Positions 26,625 through 36,365 are shown, counted from the stretch's first letter. The stretch is 64,000 nucleotides of DNA from Panacagrimonas perspica (GCF_004364935.1 NZ_SOBT01000008.1:1119534-1183533); one strand, 5' to 3'. Made by a program: numbers and translations. Notes: generated by a model not told the origin, from the letters alone.

Positions 26625-27626
26625 ATGGGCACCATGACGAGCAAAACCCGTCCCCGTCGACGCGCGGCCTCCGCCACGCAACAAGGCCCCTCGACCCAGA
26701 TCCTCGATTCCCGCCGGCTTCTCTACTTCTACTACGTGGCCAAGACCGGTCGCTTCGTCGGAGCGGAAGCCGCGCTTGGCGTCGCGCAATCGGCCATGAG
26801 CCGGCAGATCCAGCAACTCGAATCCGAGCTCGGACTCCAGCTCCTGGAGCGCACCGGACACGGCGTGACGCTCACGCCCTTCGGCGAGATCCTGTATCGC
26901 GACGCCGAAGACATCCTGCAACGGATGTCGAGCACGATCACCGAACTCCGGGACGCCGCGAGCCGAAACGCGCAGAGCGTCAGCATCGCCGCTCCGCCGA
27001 CGTTCACGAACGTATACATGGCCGACATCATCCTGCGGCTCCAGGCCCGGCATCCGACGCTGCGAGTCCGCGCGGTGGAGGCTTCCAGCGGATCGGTGAT
27101 GAATCAGCTCACCGGCGGCGAAGTCGACTGCGCCATCGTGTCGCTGGCCAATCCCCCGCGCCGGATCGTGCAACGTCCGCTGCTCACCGAGCCGGTCACG
27201 GTCATCTGCTCCCCCTCGCATCCGGTCGCAAAGCAGAAAGACGTCCCGCGCAGCCAGTTGCACGAACTCGATCTCGTTCTGCCGGCCGCGCTGAACGGTT
27301 CTCGAGCCCTGCTTCGCGAATATTTCTCGGTCGAGGACGTTCCGCTGAGATCACTGATCGAAGCGGACAGCCTCGCCTTGTCCCGCCAGCTGGTCATGCA
27401 GAGACGGTTGTGCACGATTCTTCCGACGAGTTCGTGCGAAGAGCAGATTGCAGCCGGTGATCTGGTAGCGGTTGCACTCAACCCGCCGCTGGCCCGCACG
27501 CTCTACATCGCGCGCCTGCGCGATCATTCACCTGCCGATGCGGTGAGAGTCCTGATGGACGTCACCGAGGAAGTGGTTCAGCGAAAACAAGGTCGAACCC
27601 GACGTCCCGGAAAGCGTTCCCGATGA
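26625..27626 (+). CDS. LysR-family transcriptional regulator
   Basis: A 333-residue LTTR. The HTH is YYVAKTGRFVGAEAALGVAQ followed by SAMSRQIQQLESELGLQLLE. The effector domain follows with VDCAIVSLANPP and PVTVICSPSHPVA. The N-terminus is longer and more basic than usual (about 25 extra residues) if the ATG at 26625 is used. A second ATG at 26634 is possible, and the frame is open back to 26532. It is divergent from the seven-gene catabolic operon across a palindromic site, so it is the probable regulator of that operon and of itself. Confidence 0.9.
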   Translation: MGTMTSKTRPRRRAASATQQGPSTQILDSRRLLYFYYVAKTGRFVGAEAALGVAQSAMSRQIQQLESELGLQLLERTGHGVTLTPFGEILYRDAEDILQRMSSTITELRDAASRNAQSVSIAAPPTFTNVYMADIILRLQARHPTLRVRAVEASSGSVMNQLTGGEVDCAIVSLANPPRRIVQRPLLTEPVTVICSPSHPVAKQKDVPRSQLHELDLVLPAALNGSRALLREYFSVEDVPLRSLIEADSLALSRQLVMQRRLCTILPTSSCEEQIAAGDLVAVALNPPLARTLYIARLRDHSPADAVRVLMDVTEEVVQRKQGRTRRPGKRSR

Positions 27627-27813
27627 AATAGGCGCACGCGATCCACCGTGACCCCGCCGTTGGCTACGACGGGGTCCGGAGTCGTGGCCGCGACACAACC
27701 GACACGCCCGGATTCCATCCGGATGGCATCGAAGCCCGGGCCAACCGGATGAAGCAGGTTCCAGCGCAGGTAGACTGCGCGGCCGACACCAACGTCAGCC
27801 GTGCAGGTCAACA

Positions 27814-30141
27814 ATGTCGTTCTTCTCGCGCTTGTTCCGCAAAGCGCCACCGGTTTCGCCCGTTCCCGCTCCTGTGCGCCGACCGGCGCCGTCCACAAAG
27901 TCCGACAAGGCGCCTCCCAAAGCGGGCGCGGCGGATCGCGCGCTGCCCGCTGCCGCAGAGGACAGCGCCTTGCAGGCGGCCATCGATGGCCGGGACGTCC
28001 AGGCGGTCGCCCGGCTGGTCGTTGCGGGGACATCGACCCGGGTTCGCCAGTCGGCGGCACACGCGATCGACGATCCGGATGTGCTCCGGCAACTCATCCG
28101 CGATACCCGCGGTGGCAATGACAAGGGCGTCTACAAGATCCTGACGTCCAAGCGCGATCTGCTGATCGAGCAGACCCGCAAGTTCGAGCAGTTGCAGGCC
28201 CAGATCACGGCGGCCTCGCGGGATCTCGAACGTCACAGCCAGCGCGGCTACGACGCCTCGTACGGCGCGACGCTGGATCAGTTCGAAAGTCACTGGGAAA
28301 CCGTCGCCGAGCACGCGGACACGCAGCTGCGCGGCAGCGTCCAGCAATGGATCGACCGTTCGCGCCAGGTCATTGCAGAACACTTGCACCAGGCAGCGGC
28401 CCAGGCAGCGCGCGAGCTGGCTGCCGCCAACGAGGCTGCAGAAGCGCAGCGTCTGCGCGAACAGCAGAGACAGGCATCCGCGGCCGCTGCAGCAGAGCAG
28501 CAACAGGTTCTCGAGGAGCAGAACCGTGCGCGGGCCGAAAAGCAGCAGGCCGAGCAGCAGGCCCTTCGCCAGATCGGCGAGCTGATCCGCAAGGCACGCG
28601 GTGCGCTGAACGTCGGCAGCAGTTCCCGCGCGGCCAGCGTGCGGCGGTCCATCGAGGAGAACCTGGCCGGCGCTCCGCCCCTGCCTGCCGCTCTGGCCAG
28701 CCAGCTGCAGCAGCTCGACAAGCAGCTCGACGAGTTGAAGGACTGGAAGAGTTTCTCGGTGACGCCGAAGCGCGCCGAGCTGATCGAAGAAATGGAGTCG
28801 CTCGTCGGCGAGACGCTCGATCCTCCCGAGCTCGCCGAGAGGATCAAGAGCCTGCAGGAGGAGTGGCGCAACCTGGGCAAGGACGCTGGCGAGAATCTCG
28901 AAGCCGATGCGCAACGCTTCAAGGAAGCCGGCCGCAAGGCGTACCAGCCGTGCGCGGAATATTTTGCCGCCCAGGCCCTCATCCTCGAGGAGAACCTGCG
29001 ACGTCGCGACGCGTTGCTCGATAAGCTGGCCGCGTTCGAGGCGGGATACCCCTGGGAGCAAGCTGACTGGCGCACCGTCATCAGCACGCTGCGCGAAACC
29101 AAGGAGGCGTGGCGTCTCTGCTCCCCGGTCGATCGCCGCGCTGGCAAGCAGCAACAGGAAAACTTCGTCGCCGTCACCGCCCGCCTGCAAAGCCGGGTGG
29201 ACGCCGAGCACGCCCGCAACCTGAATCAGAAGGCGTTGCTGATCGAGCGTTCCCGGCAGTTGCTCGCGAGCGACGATGTTCGCAAGGCGATCGAGGGGAT
29301 CAAGAAGCTGCAACAGGAGTGGCAGGGCGTCGGACCCGTGCCGCGCGAGATGGATCAGCGTCTCTGGGGGGAGTTCCGCCAGCACTGCGACGCCGTGTTC
29401 CAGAAGCGCCAGCAGGAATCGGCCACGCACACGGCCGGACTCGAGAACAACAAGGCGCAGGCGGTTGCCTTGTGCGAACAACTCGAGAAGCTCGCCGCGC
29501 TCGAACCACCCGCAGTGCTGGAGCGCGCGGCGCTGGTCGATTTGCGGACCGCTTTCGAGGCGATCGGCGAGTTTCCGCGAGCGGATACGCGCGAGCTCCT
29601 CAGCCGGTTCGATCGAGGTTTGAAGCGCTGCGAGGCGGCCATCGCGAGCCAGCATGCACGCGCCGCGGAGCGCGGTTGGAGCGATCTGTTCGAGGCCGCC
29701 AACCTCGTGCGCACCTACAGGCTCGCCATGGCTCGCAGTGAAGAGACGGCGCAGCTCGACACTTTGAAAAGGAATGCCGAAACCTGCATCGCCTCCGCCC
29801 AGCGTTGGCCCAGGAACGGGCTGTCCGCCCTCAAGCAGGCGCTGGCGGGCGAACGTTCCGAAGATCTCGTCGCGAATGAGACGGCGCTGAGGCTGCTCTG
29901 CATCCGAGCCGAGATACTGACCGACACGCCGACGCCGCCCGAGGATCAAACGCTGCGTCGCGACTACCAGCTGCAACGCCTGGTGCAGAACATGGGCCAG
30001 GGCGCCAGGGCGGATGAGGCGAACCTGGACGCGATGGCGATCGAGTGGGTCGGTGTCGGCCCGGTGGAGGAAGCGGCATACCAGCCGCTGCTGCAGAGAT
30101 TCCGACGCTGTCGCGAGCGGGGCAACTCCAGGGCGCCATAG
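27814..30141 (+). CDS. DUF349 domain-containing protein
   Basis: A 775-residue cytoplasmic protein made of repeated DUF349 helical modules. The repeat cores are visible as EEWRNLGKDA, QEWQGVGPVPREMDQRLW and EWVGVGPVEEAAYQPLLQRF. An Ala/Gln/Arg-rich coiled coil covers about residues 195-260. The first 40 residues are basic and proline-rich (MSFFSRLFRK). DUF349 proteins are common in proteobacteria and their biochemical role is poorly defined, so none is claimed. It stands alone between catabolic genes and is followed by a perfect palindrome. Confidence 0.88.
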   Translation: MSFFSRLFRKAPPVSPVPAPVRRPAPSTKSDKAPPKAGAADRALPAAAEDSALQAAIDGRDVQAVARLVVAGTSTRVRQSAAHAIDDPDVLRQLIRDTRGGNDKGVYKILTSKRDLLIEQTRKFEQLQAQITAASRDLERHSQRGYDASYGATLDQFESHWETVAEHADTQLRGSVQQWIDRSRQVIAEHLHQAAAQAARELAAANEAAEAQRLREQQRQASAAAAAEQQQVLEEQNRARAEKQQAEQQALRQIGELIRKARGALNVGSSSRAASVRRSIEENLAGAPPLPAALASQLQQLDKQLDELKDWKSFSVTPKRAELIEEMESLVGETLDPPELAERIKSLQEEWRNLGKDAGENLEADAQRFKEAGRKAYQPCAEYFAAQALILEENLRRRDALLDKLAAFEAGYPWEQADWRTVISTLRETKEAWRLCSPVDRRAGKQQQENFVAVTARLQSRVDAEHARNLNQKALLIERSRQLLASDDVRKAIEGIKKLQQEWQGVGPVPREMDQRLWGEFRQHCDAVFQKRQQESATHTAGLENNKAQAVALCEQLEKLAALEPPAVLERAALVDLRTAFEAIGEFPRADTRELLSRFDRGLKRCEAAIASQHARAAERGWSDLFEAANLVRTYRLAMARSEETAQLDTLKRNAETCIASAQRWPRNGLSALKQALAGERSEDLVANETALRLLCIRAEILTDTPTPPEDQTLRRDYQLQRLVQNMGQGARADEANLDAMAIEWVGVGPVEEAAYQPLLQRFRRCRERGNSRAP

Positions 30142-30163
30142 CCCGCACGCGACGACTTCGAAC

Positions 30164-30189
30164 GGCAGCGATCAGGCCTGATCGCTGCC
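30164..30189. terminator. perfect palindrome between convergent genes
   Basis: Two 13-bp arms (30164-30176 and 30177-30189) form an uninterrupted palindrome with no spacer. It lies between the DUF349 stop and the stop of the small membrane protein. It is probably a bidirectional terminator; no T tract follows. Confidence 0.6.
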
Positions 30190-30278
30190 TTCCCTGCTGG
30201 ATGACGGCGGGCTGTCGTGAGTGCCCTCGCCGCCTTCACGCTCCGCGACGTGGCGTGATCGACCCGCCATCAGGTGTG

Positions 30279-30440
30279 TCATCCGGCCTTGCGCTGCTCC
30301 GGTTCGGCGTGATCTCCACGCTCCCTTCGAGCGTCTTGCCGATTCCAGATGCCATTGCCGAAAAGGGCAAGCAAGAACGAGGCGCAACCGATCACGATCA
30401 GAATGAACGCAACGCCCGCGATGAGAGCCAAGCTTTTCAT
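30279..30440 (-). CDS. small single-pass membrane protein
   Basis: A 53-residue protein beginning MKSLALIAGVAFILIVIG with one hydrophobic segment (about residues 3-30). A charged tail rich in Arg, Glu and Asp follows. GCGGAGGCGCC gives a strong ribosome site before the ATG at 30440. A Cys after LIVIG could be lipidated, but the segment continues hydrophobic past it, so a plain membrane anchor is more likely. I do not recognise the family. Codon use and the ribosome site support a real gene. Confidence 0.6.
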   Translation of the reverse strand: MKSLALIAGVAFILIVIGCASFLLALFGNGIWNRQDARRERGDHAEPEQRKAG

Positions 30441-30955
30441 GGCGCCTCCGCGGGCCAGATGAAGACAGTCAGCGTTGCGAGCTGGATCATTTCTTGTGAG
30501 AGCCCCGCGATTTGCAGTCGATCGTGCGGAGCAGAACCATCGAATCCGCTTCAGGACGCTGCAGCTTCGAGGAAGCAGCGCATCCGCCTCGCGCTGCGTC
30601 AGTGGACGGGCGACGCATGCGGGCGGGGTCATCCCCAACGCAAGGCGGGTTGAGCGAGACGTGACGCGAATCGCCGGTCGGTGCGAATGAGGACATGGGC
30701 ACATCCTAATGACCCAAGCTTTCAACCGGCTTTCGTCGTCGGTCCTCGGAACGTCCGGAAGACGGGACCGTCGTCTCAGGTTCGCGGTCGCCATCCTGGC
30801 GCCGGCGTTCGCTTCGACTGGCAGAGCCTTATCGTCGATATCGACATCGGCGCCGAGGAGCACGGGCCGATGGGGCCGACGTGCGGCCGAGCAAAGGCAG
30901 ACACCCTGACGCACACTCCCGCCACCGTCGCGTCAAAAAAGAAGAGGAGAGAGAG
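30441..30955. other. intergenic region, no gene recognised
   Basis: About 515 nt between the small membrane protein and the LLM oxidoreductase. Open frames exist on both strands but lack ribosome sites and recognisable sequence. It must hold the promoter of the LLM gene; I see no clear operator. Confidence 0.5.
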
Positions 30956-31840
30956 ATGGCAAAGAAAACCAAGCAGGGTCTCAGTGTCGGGGTTTTCCAG
31001 ATCATGTCGGACATGGAAAACGGCGATCCCGCCATCATCGCGAAGTGCGCCGAGGATCTTGGCTTCACTTCCTATTGGGTGCCCGAGCACACCGTGATTC
31101 CGGAAGGATCGACCGACCTGTACGTCGGCAAGAAGCCCGGCGAGCCTTCACCCGATTACCTGTTCAAGATGCCCGACCCGTTGATCGCGCTTGCACGCGC
31201 GTCCGTGACGACGCGCACCATCAGCCTGGGCACCGGCGTGTCGCTGATTCCCGAACGCAATCCGCTGCTCACCGCCAAGGAAGTGGCGAGCCTCGATCAC
31301 TATTCCGGCGGGCGCGTGCTGTTCGGCATCGGCGGCGGCTGGAACGAGCCCGAATGCCGCGTGATGGGCGGTGACTTCGCTCATCGCTGGACCCAGACGA
31401 CGGAGTCCATCGCCGTCATGAAGAAGCTGTGGACCGGCGAGTACGTCGAACACCAGGGGCGGTATTACAACTTCCCGCCGGTGATCTGCCTGCCGCGTCC
31501 CGCGCGGCGCCCTCACCCGCCGATCCTGCTCGGCTCCGTGGGCTCGCCTCTGGTCTTCAAGCGCACCGTGGAATGGGGCGATGGCTGGTTGCCGTTCACC
31601 GCCGATCTGCAGTCGATGGCACACGGCCGGGCCGAGATCACACGGCTGGCCAAGGCTGCCGGGCGCGATCCGGCCAGCATCGACGTCACGCTGTTCTCGC
31701 CCACGGGCTATTTCCGCACGGCGGCCGAGCTGGCCGAGCTGGCGAAGACCGGCGCGAACGGCGGCGTGATCTGGCTGCAGGGAACCACCGAGGCGGCCCT
31801 TATTGACGAGCTCAAGGAACTGGCAGCCGCCGTGTTCTGA
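30956..31840 (+). CDS. LLM-class (luciferase-like) flavin/F420-dependent oxidoreductase
   Basis: A 294-residue TIM-barrel oxidoreductase of the luciferase-like family. Motifs include CAEDLGFTSYWVPEH, SLGTGVSLIPERNPL, the cofactor segment LFGIGGGWN and PPILLGSVGSP. It resembles the group of probable F420-dependent oxidoreductases often found with fatty-acid or steroid catabolic genes; FMN use is equally possible. AGGAGA precedes the ATG at 30956. It is not in an operon, since its neighbours face the other way. The substrate is unknown. Confidence 0.87.
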   Translation: MAKKTKQGLSVGVFQIMSDMENGDPAIIAKCAEDLGFTSYWVPEHTVIPEGSTDLYVGKKPGEPSPDYLFKMPDPLIALARASVTTRTISLGTGVSLIPERNPLLTAKEVASLDHYSGGRVLFGIGGGWNEPECRVMGGDFAHRWTQTTESIAVMKKLWTGEYVEHQGRYYNFPPVICLPRPARRPHPPILLGSVGSPLVFKRTVEWGDGWLPFTADLQSMAHGRAEITRLAKAAGRDPASIDVTLFSPTGYFRTAAELAELAKTGANGGVIWLQGTTEAALIDELKELAAAVF

Positions 31841-31943
31841 GTGATCGACGCCGTCCGGTCGAGGAAGAGCGGTGCATCCACTTCAGTGGATGTGTCGCGC
31901 CTCCTCGACCGGGCCGCGAGATCGGGTACCGAGGCGATCGATC

Positions 31944-32231
31944 TCAGGCTTCGTAGATCACGATATCGATCGAAGCCGCTCTCTCCCGGATCGGGATCAG
32001 CGCCTGATACGCGGCCGAGGCGTACCAGTCGTTCGCGGCATCGAGCGTGGGAAACCGGATGACGACGATATCCGTGTGCGCATTTGCTCCCGCCAGAACC
32101 CCGGCCTTCTTGCCACGGAACACCAGTTCCGCATTCCAGGGGGCGATGGTTCCGGGAACCTTGCCGCGATATTCGTCCCACGCCGCCGGATCCTTCACGG
32201 TGATGTGTCCAACCACGTATGCGTGACTCAT
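31944..32231 (-). CDS. DUF1330 family protein
   Basis: A 95-residue dimeric alpha/beta-barrel (ferredoxin-like) protein of the DUF1330 group: YVVGHITVKDPAAWDEYRG near the start and IRFPTLDAANDWYASAAYQ in the middle, the usual NxW-x-S-xxY pattern. GGAG precedes the ATG. The family has no established reaction. It lies just downstream of the acyl-CoA dehydrogenase in the same direction, 94 nt away, so the two may be co-transcribed. Confidence 0.85.
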   Translation of the reverse strand: MSHAYVVGHITVKDPAAWDEYRGKVPGTIAPWNAELVFRGKKAGVLAGANAHTDIVVIRFPTLDAANDWYASAAYQALIPIRERAASIDIVIYEA

Positions 32232-32325
32232 GCGCCGACTCCAGTGATGTCGTGACGACGGGGGTACGAGCGCAGTCCTGCTCGTTCACGCCGATCCGAT
32301 CGGGTCGGCGTCCCGAGCTTATCGC

Positions 32326-33585
32326 CTAGCGGCTTTGTGCTCGACCGTGCGCCGCCGCCATCGGGTCATACCCAGGCGTCTGGAAGATCCGATGCAACTG
32401 CCGGCGTCGCACGCCCATGTTGCCGCCATCGTAGAGCGGGAAGCAGAGCGCATCCTGCAGCAGGCCCGCGAGTGGCGTCAGTTCCGTGTAGCTGTCGACG
32501 CCGACCAGGCGCATCGCGTCGTAGACCGCCTGCACGCAGAGTTCCGAACTGTAGACCTTCGTCATGATCGCCAGCTCGTCACCCGCACGTTCGGTCGTAT
32601 CCAGGTAGTGGCAGGCCTTCCAGGTCAGGTAACGCGCCGCTTCGATCTTCATCTTCAGATCCGCCAGCATGTAGCCGACGTTCTGGTATTCGATGATGGG
32701 CACGCTGCCCGAACGCTTGTCGCTCTTGGCGAACTTGAGCGCGTAATCGAACGCCGTCCGCATCACGCCGACGCAGGCGGCGCCGATGATGGCGGCCGTC
32801 CAGCTGAAGGTCTTGCTGCAGATCCTGATGCCGTCTCCCGGCCTGCCGATGATGTTGGACGCCGGCACCCGCACGTTGTCGAAGTGCATGATCGGGGACA
32901 CCACGGCTCGGTGACCGGACGTGTCCAGATAGCCCTTGGTCTCGACGCCAGGCGTGTTGCCGGGGACGACGATCACGGCAAGCGACTCCGTCGGCGATTT
33001 CTTCGGGTCCGTGCGACAGACCACGGAGATCAGGTGCGCGCCCTTCCCGTCCCAGCCACATCCATTGGTCGTGTAGTGCTTCTTGCCATTGATCACCCAG
33101 TGATCGCCCTCGAGACGGGCGATCGTCTGCACGCCCGCGTTGGGATCGGGGTTGTCGAAGTTCGCGCCACCGGTGACTTCCGTGAACGCGAAGGCGGCCA
33201 GCCGATCGCCGGGCTTCTCGAGGATCTCCCCCAGGAACCTGCGCTTCTGCTCTTCGGTGCCGAAATTCATGATCGGCTCCAGCCCGAGGCCCGTTCCCAG
33301 CAGCGTGCTCGCGACATTGACGTCGACCGCCGCCATCTCCTCGGCGGCAAGCGCGAAGTCGAGCGCCGACATGCCGGTGCCGCCGTATTCCTTCGGAACC
33401 AGCGCGTGGACGAAGCCTGCCTTCGCCATCTCCACGTAGAAAGGCTTGGTGGCAAAGAAGCGCTGCTCCGGCCTCGACAACGGAGCGATCGCGGCGTTCA
33501 CGCCGCACAGGCATTCCTTGGCGAACGCCCGCGCACCGGCCTGGAGCTGCTGTTGTTCAGGGCTGAGGGTGAAGTCGATGGACAT
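32326..33585 (-). CDS. acyl-CoA dehydrogenase family protein
   Basis: A 419-residue FAD enzyme with the usual helical N-domain (TLSPEQQQLQAGARAFAKE), the beta-domain (AFAFTEVTGGANFDNPDP) and a C-terminal helical domain. It would form the alpha,beta double bond of an acyl-CoA. The catalytic-base region reads FPLYDGGNMGVRRRQLHRIF, with Asp where most family members have Glu in IYEGT. The start at 33585 is set by AGGAGA; the frame is open much further upstream without support. It is divergent from an acyl-CoA ligase, which may make its substrate. Confidence 0.88.
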   Translation of the reverse strand: MSIDFTLSPEQQQLQAGARAFAKECLCGVNAAIAPLSRPEQRFFATKPFYVEMAKAGFVHALVPKEYGGTGMSALDFALAAEEMAAVDVNVASTLLGTGLGLEPIMNFGTEEQKRRFLGEILEKPGDRLAAFAFTEVTGGANFDNPDPNAGVQTIARLEGDHWVINGKKHYTTNGCGWDGKGAHLISVVCRTDPKKSPTESLAVIVVPGNTPGVETKGYLDTSGHRAVVSPIMHFDNVRVPASNIIGRPGDGIRICSKTFSWTAAIIGAACVGVMRTAFDYALKFAKSDKRSGSVPIIEYQNVGYMLADLKMKIEAARYLTWKACHYLDTTERAGDELAIMTKVYSSELCVQAVYDAMRLVGVDSYTELTPLAGLLQDALCFPLYDGGNMGVRRRQLHRIFQTPGYDPMAAAHGRAQSR

Positions 33586-34131
33586 GAGGTTCTCCTGGAG
33601 CGGCCTGGGAATGATGTTTCGAAAGCTTGCTCGACGAGCTGTCTGCGCTCTTGCCGATTCAGGAACGATGAATTGACGAATCGCGCACGTCGTAGACCCG
33701 TCACGACGCGCAAGCTCGGTTGTCAACTGGGAACAGGCAGATCGCCGGCTGATGCCCCTGATCGCACCGAAGTGTTCCTCGTCCCGGCGCCAATCGAGCG
33801 CAGTGGAGCCGATCCGTGCGCGAAATGCGAAAAGACCGCGCGTGGAATGCGAATGGCGCCAGGCCGTGCGCGCTCGGTCAATTCGGCGTTCTCTTTTGGC
33901 CAATTCGACGGAGGAAGCCGGAATGATCATGCGCGCCGCGCTTCATGGGGCTGGAGCGTTCGAATCAGCCCAGGGCCCGGAGTCGCGCTTTTCGAAAGCT
34001 GCGACGAGCGCCGCGATGCACCGAGCTCCGACTCCGATGCCGCCCGTCTCGGCGGGCCCCTCCGCGGGCCGTTGGAGCAACGCAGTGGAGCGGCTGCATG
34101 CCAACAAGAACTCGCCAAGGAAGACTCGCCG
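33586..34131. other. divergent intergenic region between acyl-CoA dehydrogenase and acyl-CoA ligase
   Basis: A 546-nt region without a credible gene. It should contain both divergent promoters. One copy of the heptamer TGGAATG occurs at 33843-33849, the same half-site as in the lysR operator, but its partner is missing. Confidence 0.45.
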
Positions 34132-35826
34132 ATGACCACGCCCTCTGCCTCGCTCGCATCGTTTCGAGCTGCACGAGACCTGCTGACAGCCAGTCGCGAG
34201 GACTACGCGAAGGCCTGCGCAACGTTCCGGTGGCCGCAGATGGAAATGTTCAACTGGGCCCTGGACCACTTCGACGATCTGGCACTCGATAATCAACAGT
34301 GCGCCCTCTGGATCGTCGACGACTCCGGCGCCGAAGTACGGCGCACGTTCGACGAACTGCGCGCCGCCTCCAATCGCGCCGCCAATTTTCTTCGGGACCT
34401 CGGCATCCGCCGCGGGGACCGTGTTCTGGTCATGCTCCCCAACCGTGTCGAACTGTGGGAGCTGATGCTGGCGGCGATCAAGCTCGGCGCGGTGTTGAGC
34501 CCGGCCACGATGTTGCTGTCCGAGGCGGACCTGAAAGATCGCATCGAACGAGGTCGCATGCGCGCGGTCGTGGTCGACGGAAGCGTCCTGCGCAAGTTCG
34601 ACGGTATCGCGGACGACTGCGTCCGTGTGGTGTGCGGAACCGATCCCGGCGGATGGACAGATTACGGTCGAAGCGCGACGTCGTTGGAGAACTTCATACC
34701 CGATGGCCCCACGAAGCCCGACGACCCGTGCGTCCTGTACTTCACCTCCGGCACCACCAGCAAACCCAAGATGGTGCTGCACACGCAGCGCAGCTACCCG
34801 GTGGGACATCTGAGCACGCTGTACTGGCTGGGACTCGCCGAAGGCGATGTTCACCTCAACATCAGCACGCCAGGCTGGGCCAAGCATGCCTGGAGCTGCT
34901 TCTTCGTTCCCTGGACCGTGGGCGCCACGATCTTCATCTACAACCAGGGGCGCTTCGACGCCGCACGAACCCTCGCGACACTCCAGCGCTGCCGCGTCAC
35001 CACGCTATGTGCCCCACCCACCGCCTGGCGGTCCCTGATTCTCGAAGACCTGGCGCGCTTCAAGATGTCGTTGCGTGAACTCACCAGCGCCGGGGAGCCC
35101 CTCAATCCCGAGGTCATCGAACAGGTGAAGGCAGCCTGGGGCATCACCATCCGGGAAGGCTTCGGGCAGACCGAGTCGACAGCGATGCTCGGAAATCCGC
35201 CCGGACTGCCGGTTCGATACGGGTCGATGGGTCGCCCATTACCCGGATACCAGATCGAAACGCTGGACATCGAGGGCAATCCGGCCTCCGAAGGCGAGGT
35301 TTCCGTGCGGATGGATCCGCGGCCCGCAGGCCTCATGGCCGGCTACGCGGAAGATCCGGAACGAACGCGCAAGGCCTTGGGCGGGACGCACTACGGCACC
35401 GCCGACGTGGCGTCCGTCGATGCGGAGGGTTACTACTGGTATGTCGGCCGCACGGACGATGTCTTCAAGAGTTCCGACTACCGGATTTCCCCGTTCGAAC
35501 TCGAGAGCGCCCTCCTCGAGCACGATGCAGTGGCCGAAGCCGCCGTGATCGAAAGCCCGGATGCCAGGCGGCTCTTCGTGCCCAAGGCCTGTGTCGTCCT
35601 CAAGCCGGGAATCATCCCGGACCGCGCCGTCGCTCGATCGATCCTGGCGTTCGCACGTTCGCGCCTCGCGCCCTACCAGAAGATCCGGGTCATCCAGTTT
35701 TGCGAGTTGCCCAAGACGGTGTCGGGAAAGATCCGGCGTGCAGAGCTTCGAGCCGAAGAAGCCGAGCGGCGCGCACGCGACGAACGGGCGCCAGCGGAGT
35801 TCTTCGAAACCGACTTCACCGATTAG
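34132..35826 (+). CDS. AMP-forming acyl/aryl-CoA ligase
   Basis: A 564-residue ANL-superfamily ligase that activates a carboxylic acid with ATP and CoA. The phosphate loop is YFTSGTTSKPKM, the A5 motif is REGFGQTEST, the A7-A8 hinge is GRTDDVFKSSDYRI and the catalytic lysine lies in KTVSGKIRRAELR. It is closest in style to benzoate-CoA or medium-chain acyl-CoA ligases. AAGGAAG precedes the ATG at 34132. It is divergent from an acyl-CoA dehydrogenase, so the pair could start beta-oxidation of the same acid. Confidence 0.92.
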   Translation: MTTPSASLASFRAARDLLTASREDYAKACATFRWPQMEMFNWALDHFDDLALDNQQCALWIVDDSGAEVRRTFDELRAASNRAANFLRDLGIRRGDRVLVMLPNRVELWELMLAAIKLGAVLSPATMLLSEADLKDRIERGRMRAVVVDGSVLRKFDGIADDCVRVVCGTDPGGWTDYGRSATSLENFIPDGPTKPDDPCVLYFTSGTTSKPKMVLHTQRSYPVGHLSTLYWLGLAEGDVHLNISTPGWAKHAWSCFFVPWTVGATIFIYNQGRFDAARTLATLQRCRVTTLCAPPTAWRSLILEDLARFKMSLRELTSAGEPLNPEVIEQVKAAWGITIREGFGQTESTAMLGNPPGLPVRYGSMGRPLPGYQIETLDIEGNPASEGEVSVRMDPRPAGLMAGYAEDPERTRKALGGTHYGTADVASVDAEGYYWYVGRTDDVFKSSDYRISPFELESALLEHDAVAEAAVIESPDARRLFVPKACVVLKPGIIPDRAVARSILAFARSRLAPYQKIRVIQFCELPKTVSGKIRRAELRAEEAERRARDERAPAEFFETDFTD

Positions 35827-35964
35827 GCGATCGGCACCAGGCGTCGGCGATACCCGAATCCCGGTACCGGGCTCGCCCTGCCCTGCTCGCCCCCTCGAAC
35901 CTCGGGCGGCTCGATCATCACAAAAAGTCGGCGGCCGTGCGTTCGGCCGCCGCAAACGCGTTCG

Positions 35965-36309
35965 TTACGCCGAACACGTGGAGGAATGATGCGCAGCGAT
36001 CGAGGGCGGCTCTCCGCGCCCGGATGCGGTGGATCTGTCTGTGGCATCCATCGCTCCACGACGACGGGATCGGATCCCCAGCTTTCGATACACCTGCTTG
36101 AGATGAAACTTAACGGTGTTGCGTGTCACAAACATACGACGCGCGATCTCGTCGTTCGTCAGCCCTTTCCGGAGCATCTTGAAGATTTCGGCTTCCTTTG
36201 GAGTCAGTCGAACCGGAACGAAGAAAGCGGACGCCGGATCACCAGCGCCCGCATGTACCCCCGATGCGGAAGCCCCGCACATGGGGCAAACGGGCATGTC
36301 GCGTTCCAT
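35965..36309 (-). CDS. small LuxR-type DNA-binding protein with N-terminal CPMC motif
   Basis: A 114-residue protein with a LuxR/GerE helix-turn-helix at about residues 33-85: RLTPKEAEIFKMLRKGLTND, then EIARRMFVTRNTVKFHLKQV. The N-terminus has a single CxxC (CPMCGA), half a zinc ribbon, and no receiver or ligand domain. The start may be the ATG at 36309 or at 36297; the second has the better spacing from AAGGA. It lies between the acyl-CoA ligase and the DUF1329 gene, 55 nt upstream of the latter in the same direction. A role in regulating these genes is inferred only from position. Confidence 0.75.
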   Translation of the reverse strand: MERDMPVCPMCGASASGVHAGAGDPASAFFVPVRLTPKEAEIFKMLRKGLTNDEIARRMFVTRNTVKFHLKQVYRKLGIRSRRRGAMDATDRSTASGRGEPPSIAAHHSSTCSA

Positions 36310-36365
36310 CCTTTCCTCTCGCCAGAGTCAGATCGTGGACTGACGCTTCATGCCCCGCGCGCTCC

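Noticed and set aside
27808-29976. A 722-codon frame antisense to the DUF349 gene
   Set aside because: It mirrors a GC-rich coiled-coil repeat gene whose + strand product has clear domain repeats; the antisense product matches nothing and has no ribosome site.
33843-33849. Second LysR operator upstream of the acyl-CoA ligase
   Set aside because: Only one half-site (TGGAATG) is present; the expected inverted partner 12 nt away is absent.
32335-35826. A single 1163-codon open frame on the + strand
   Set aside because: Its first half is antisense to the acyl-CoA dehydrogenase and has no recognisable sequence; only the part from 34132 is the acyl-CoA ligase with a ribosome site.
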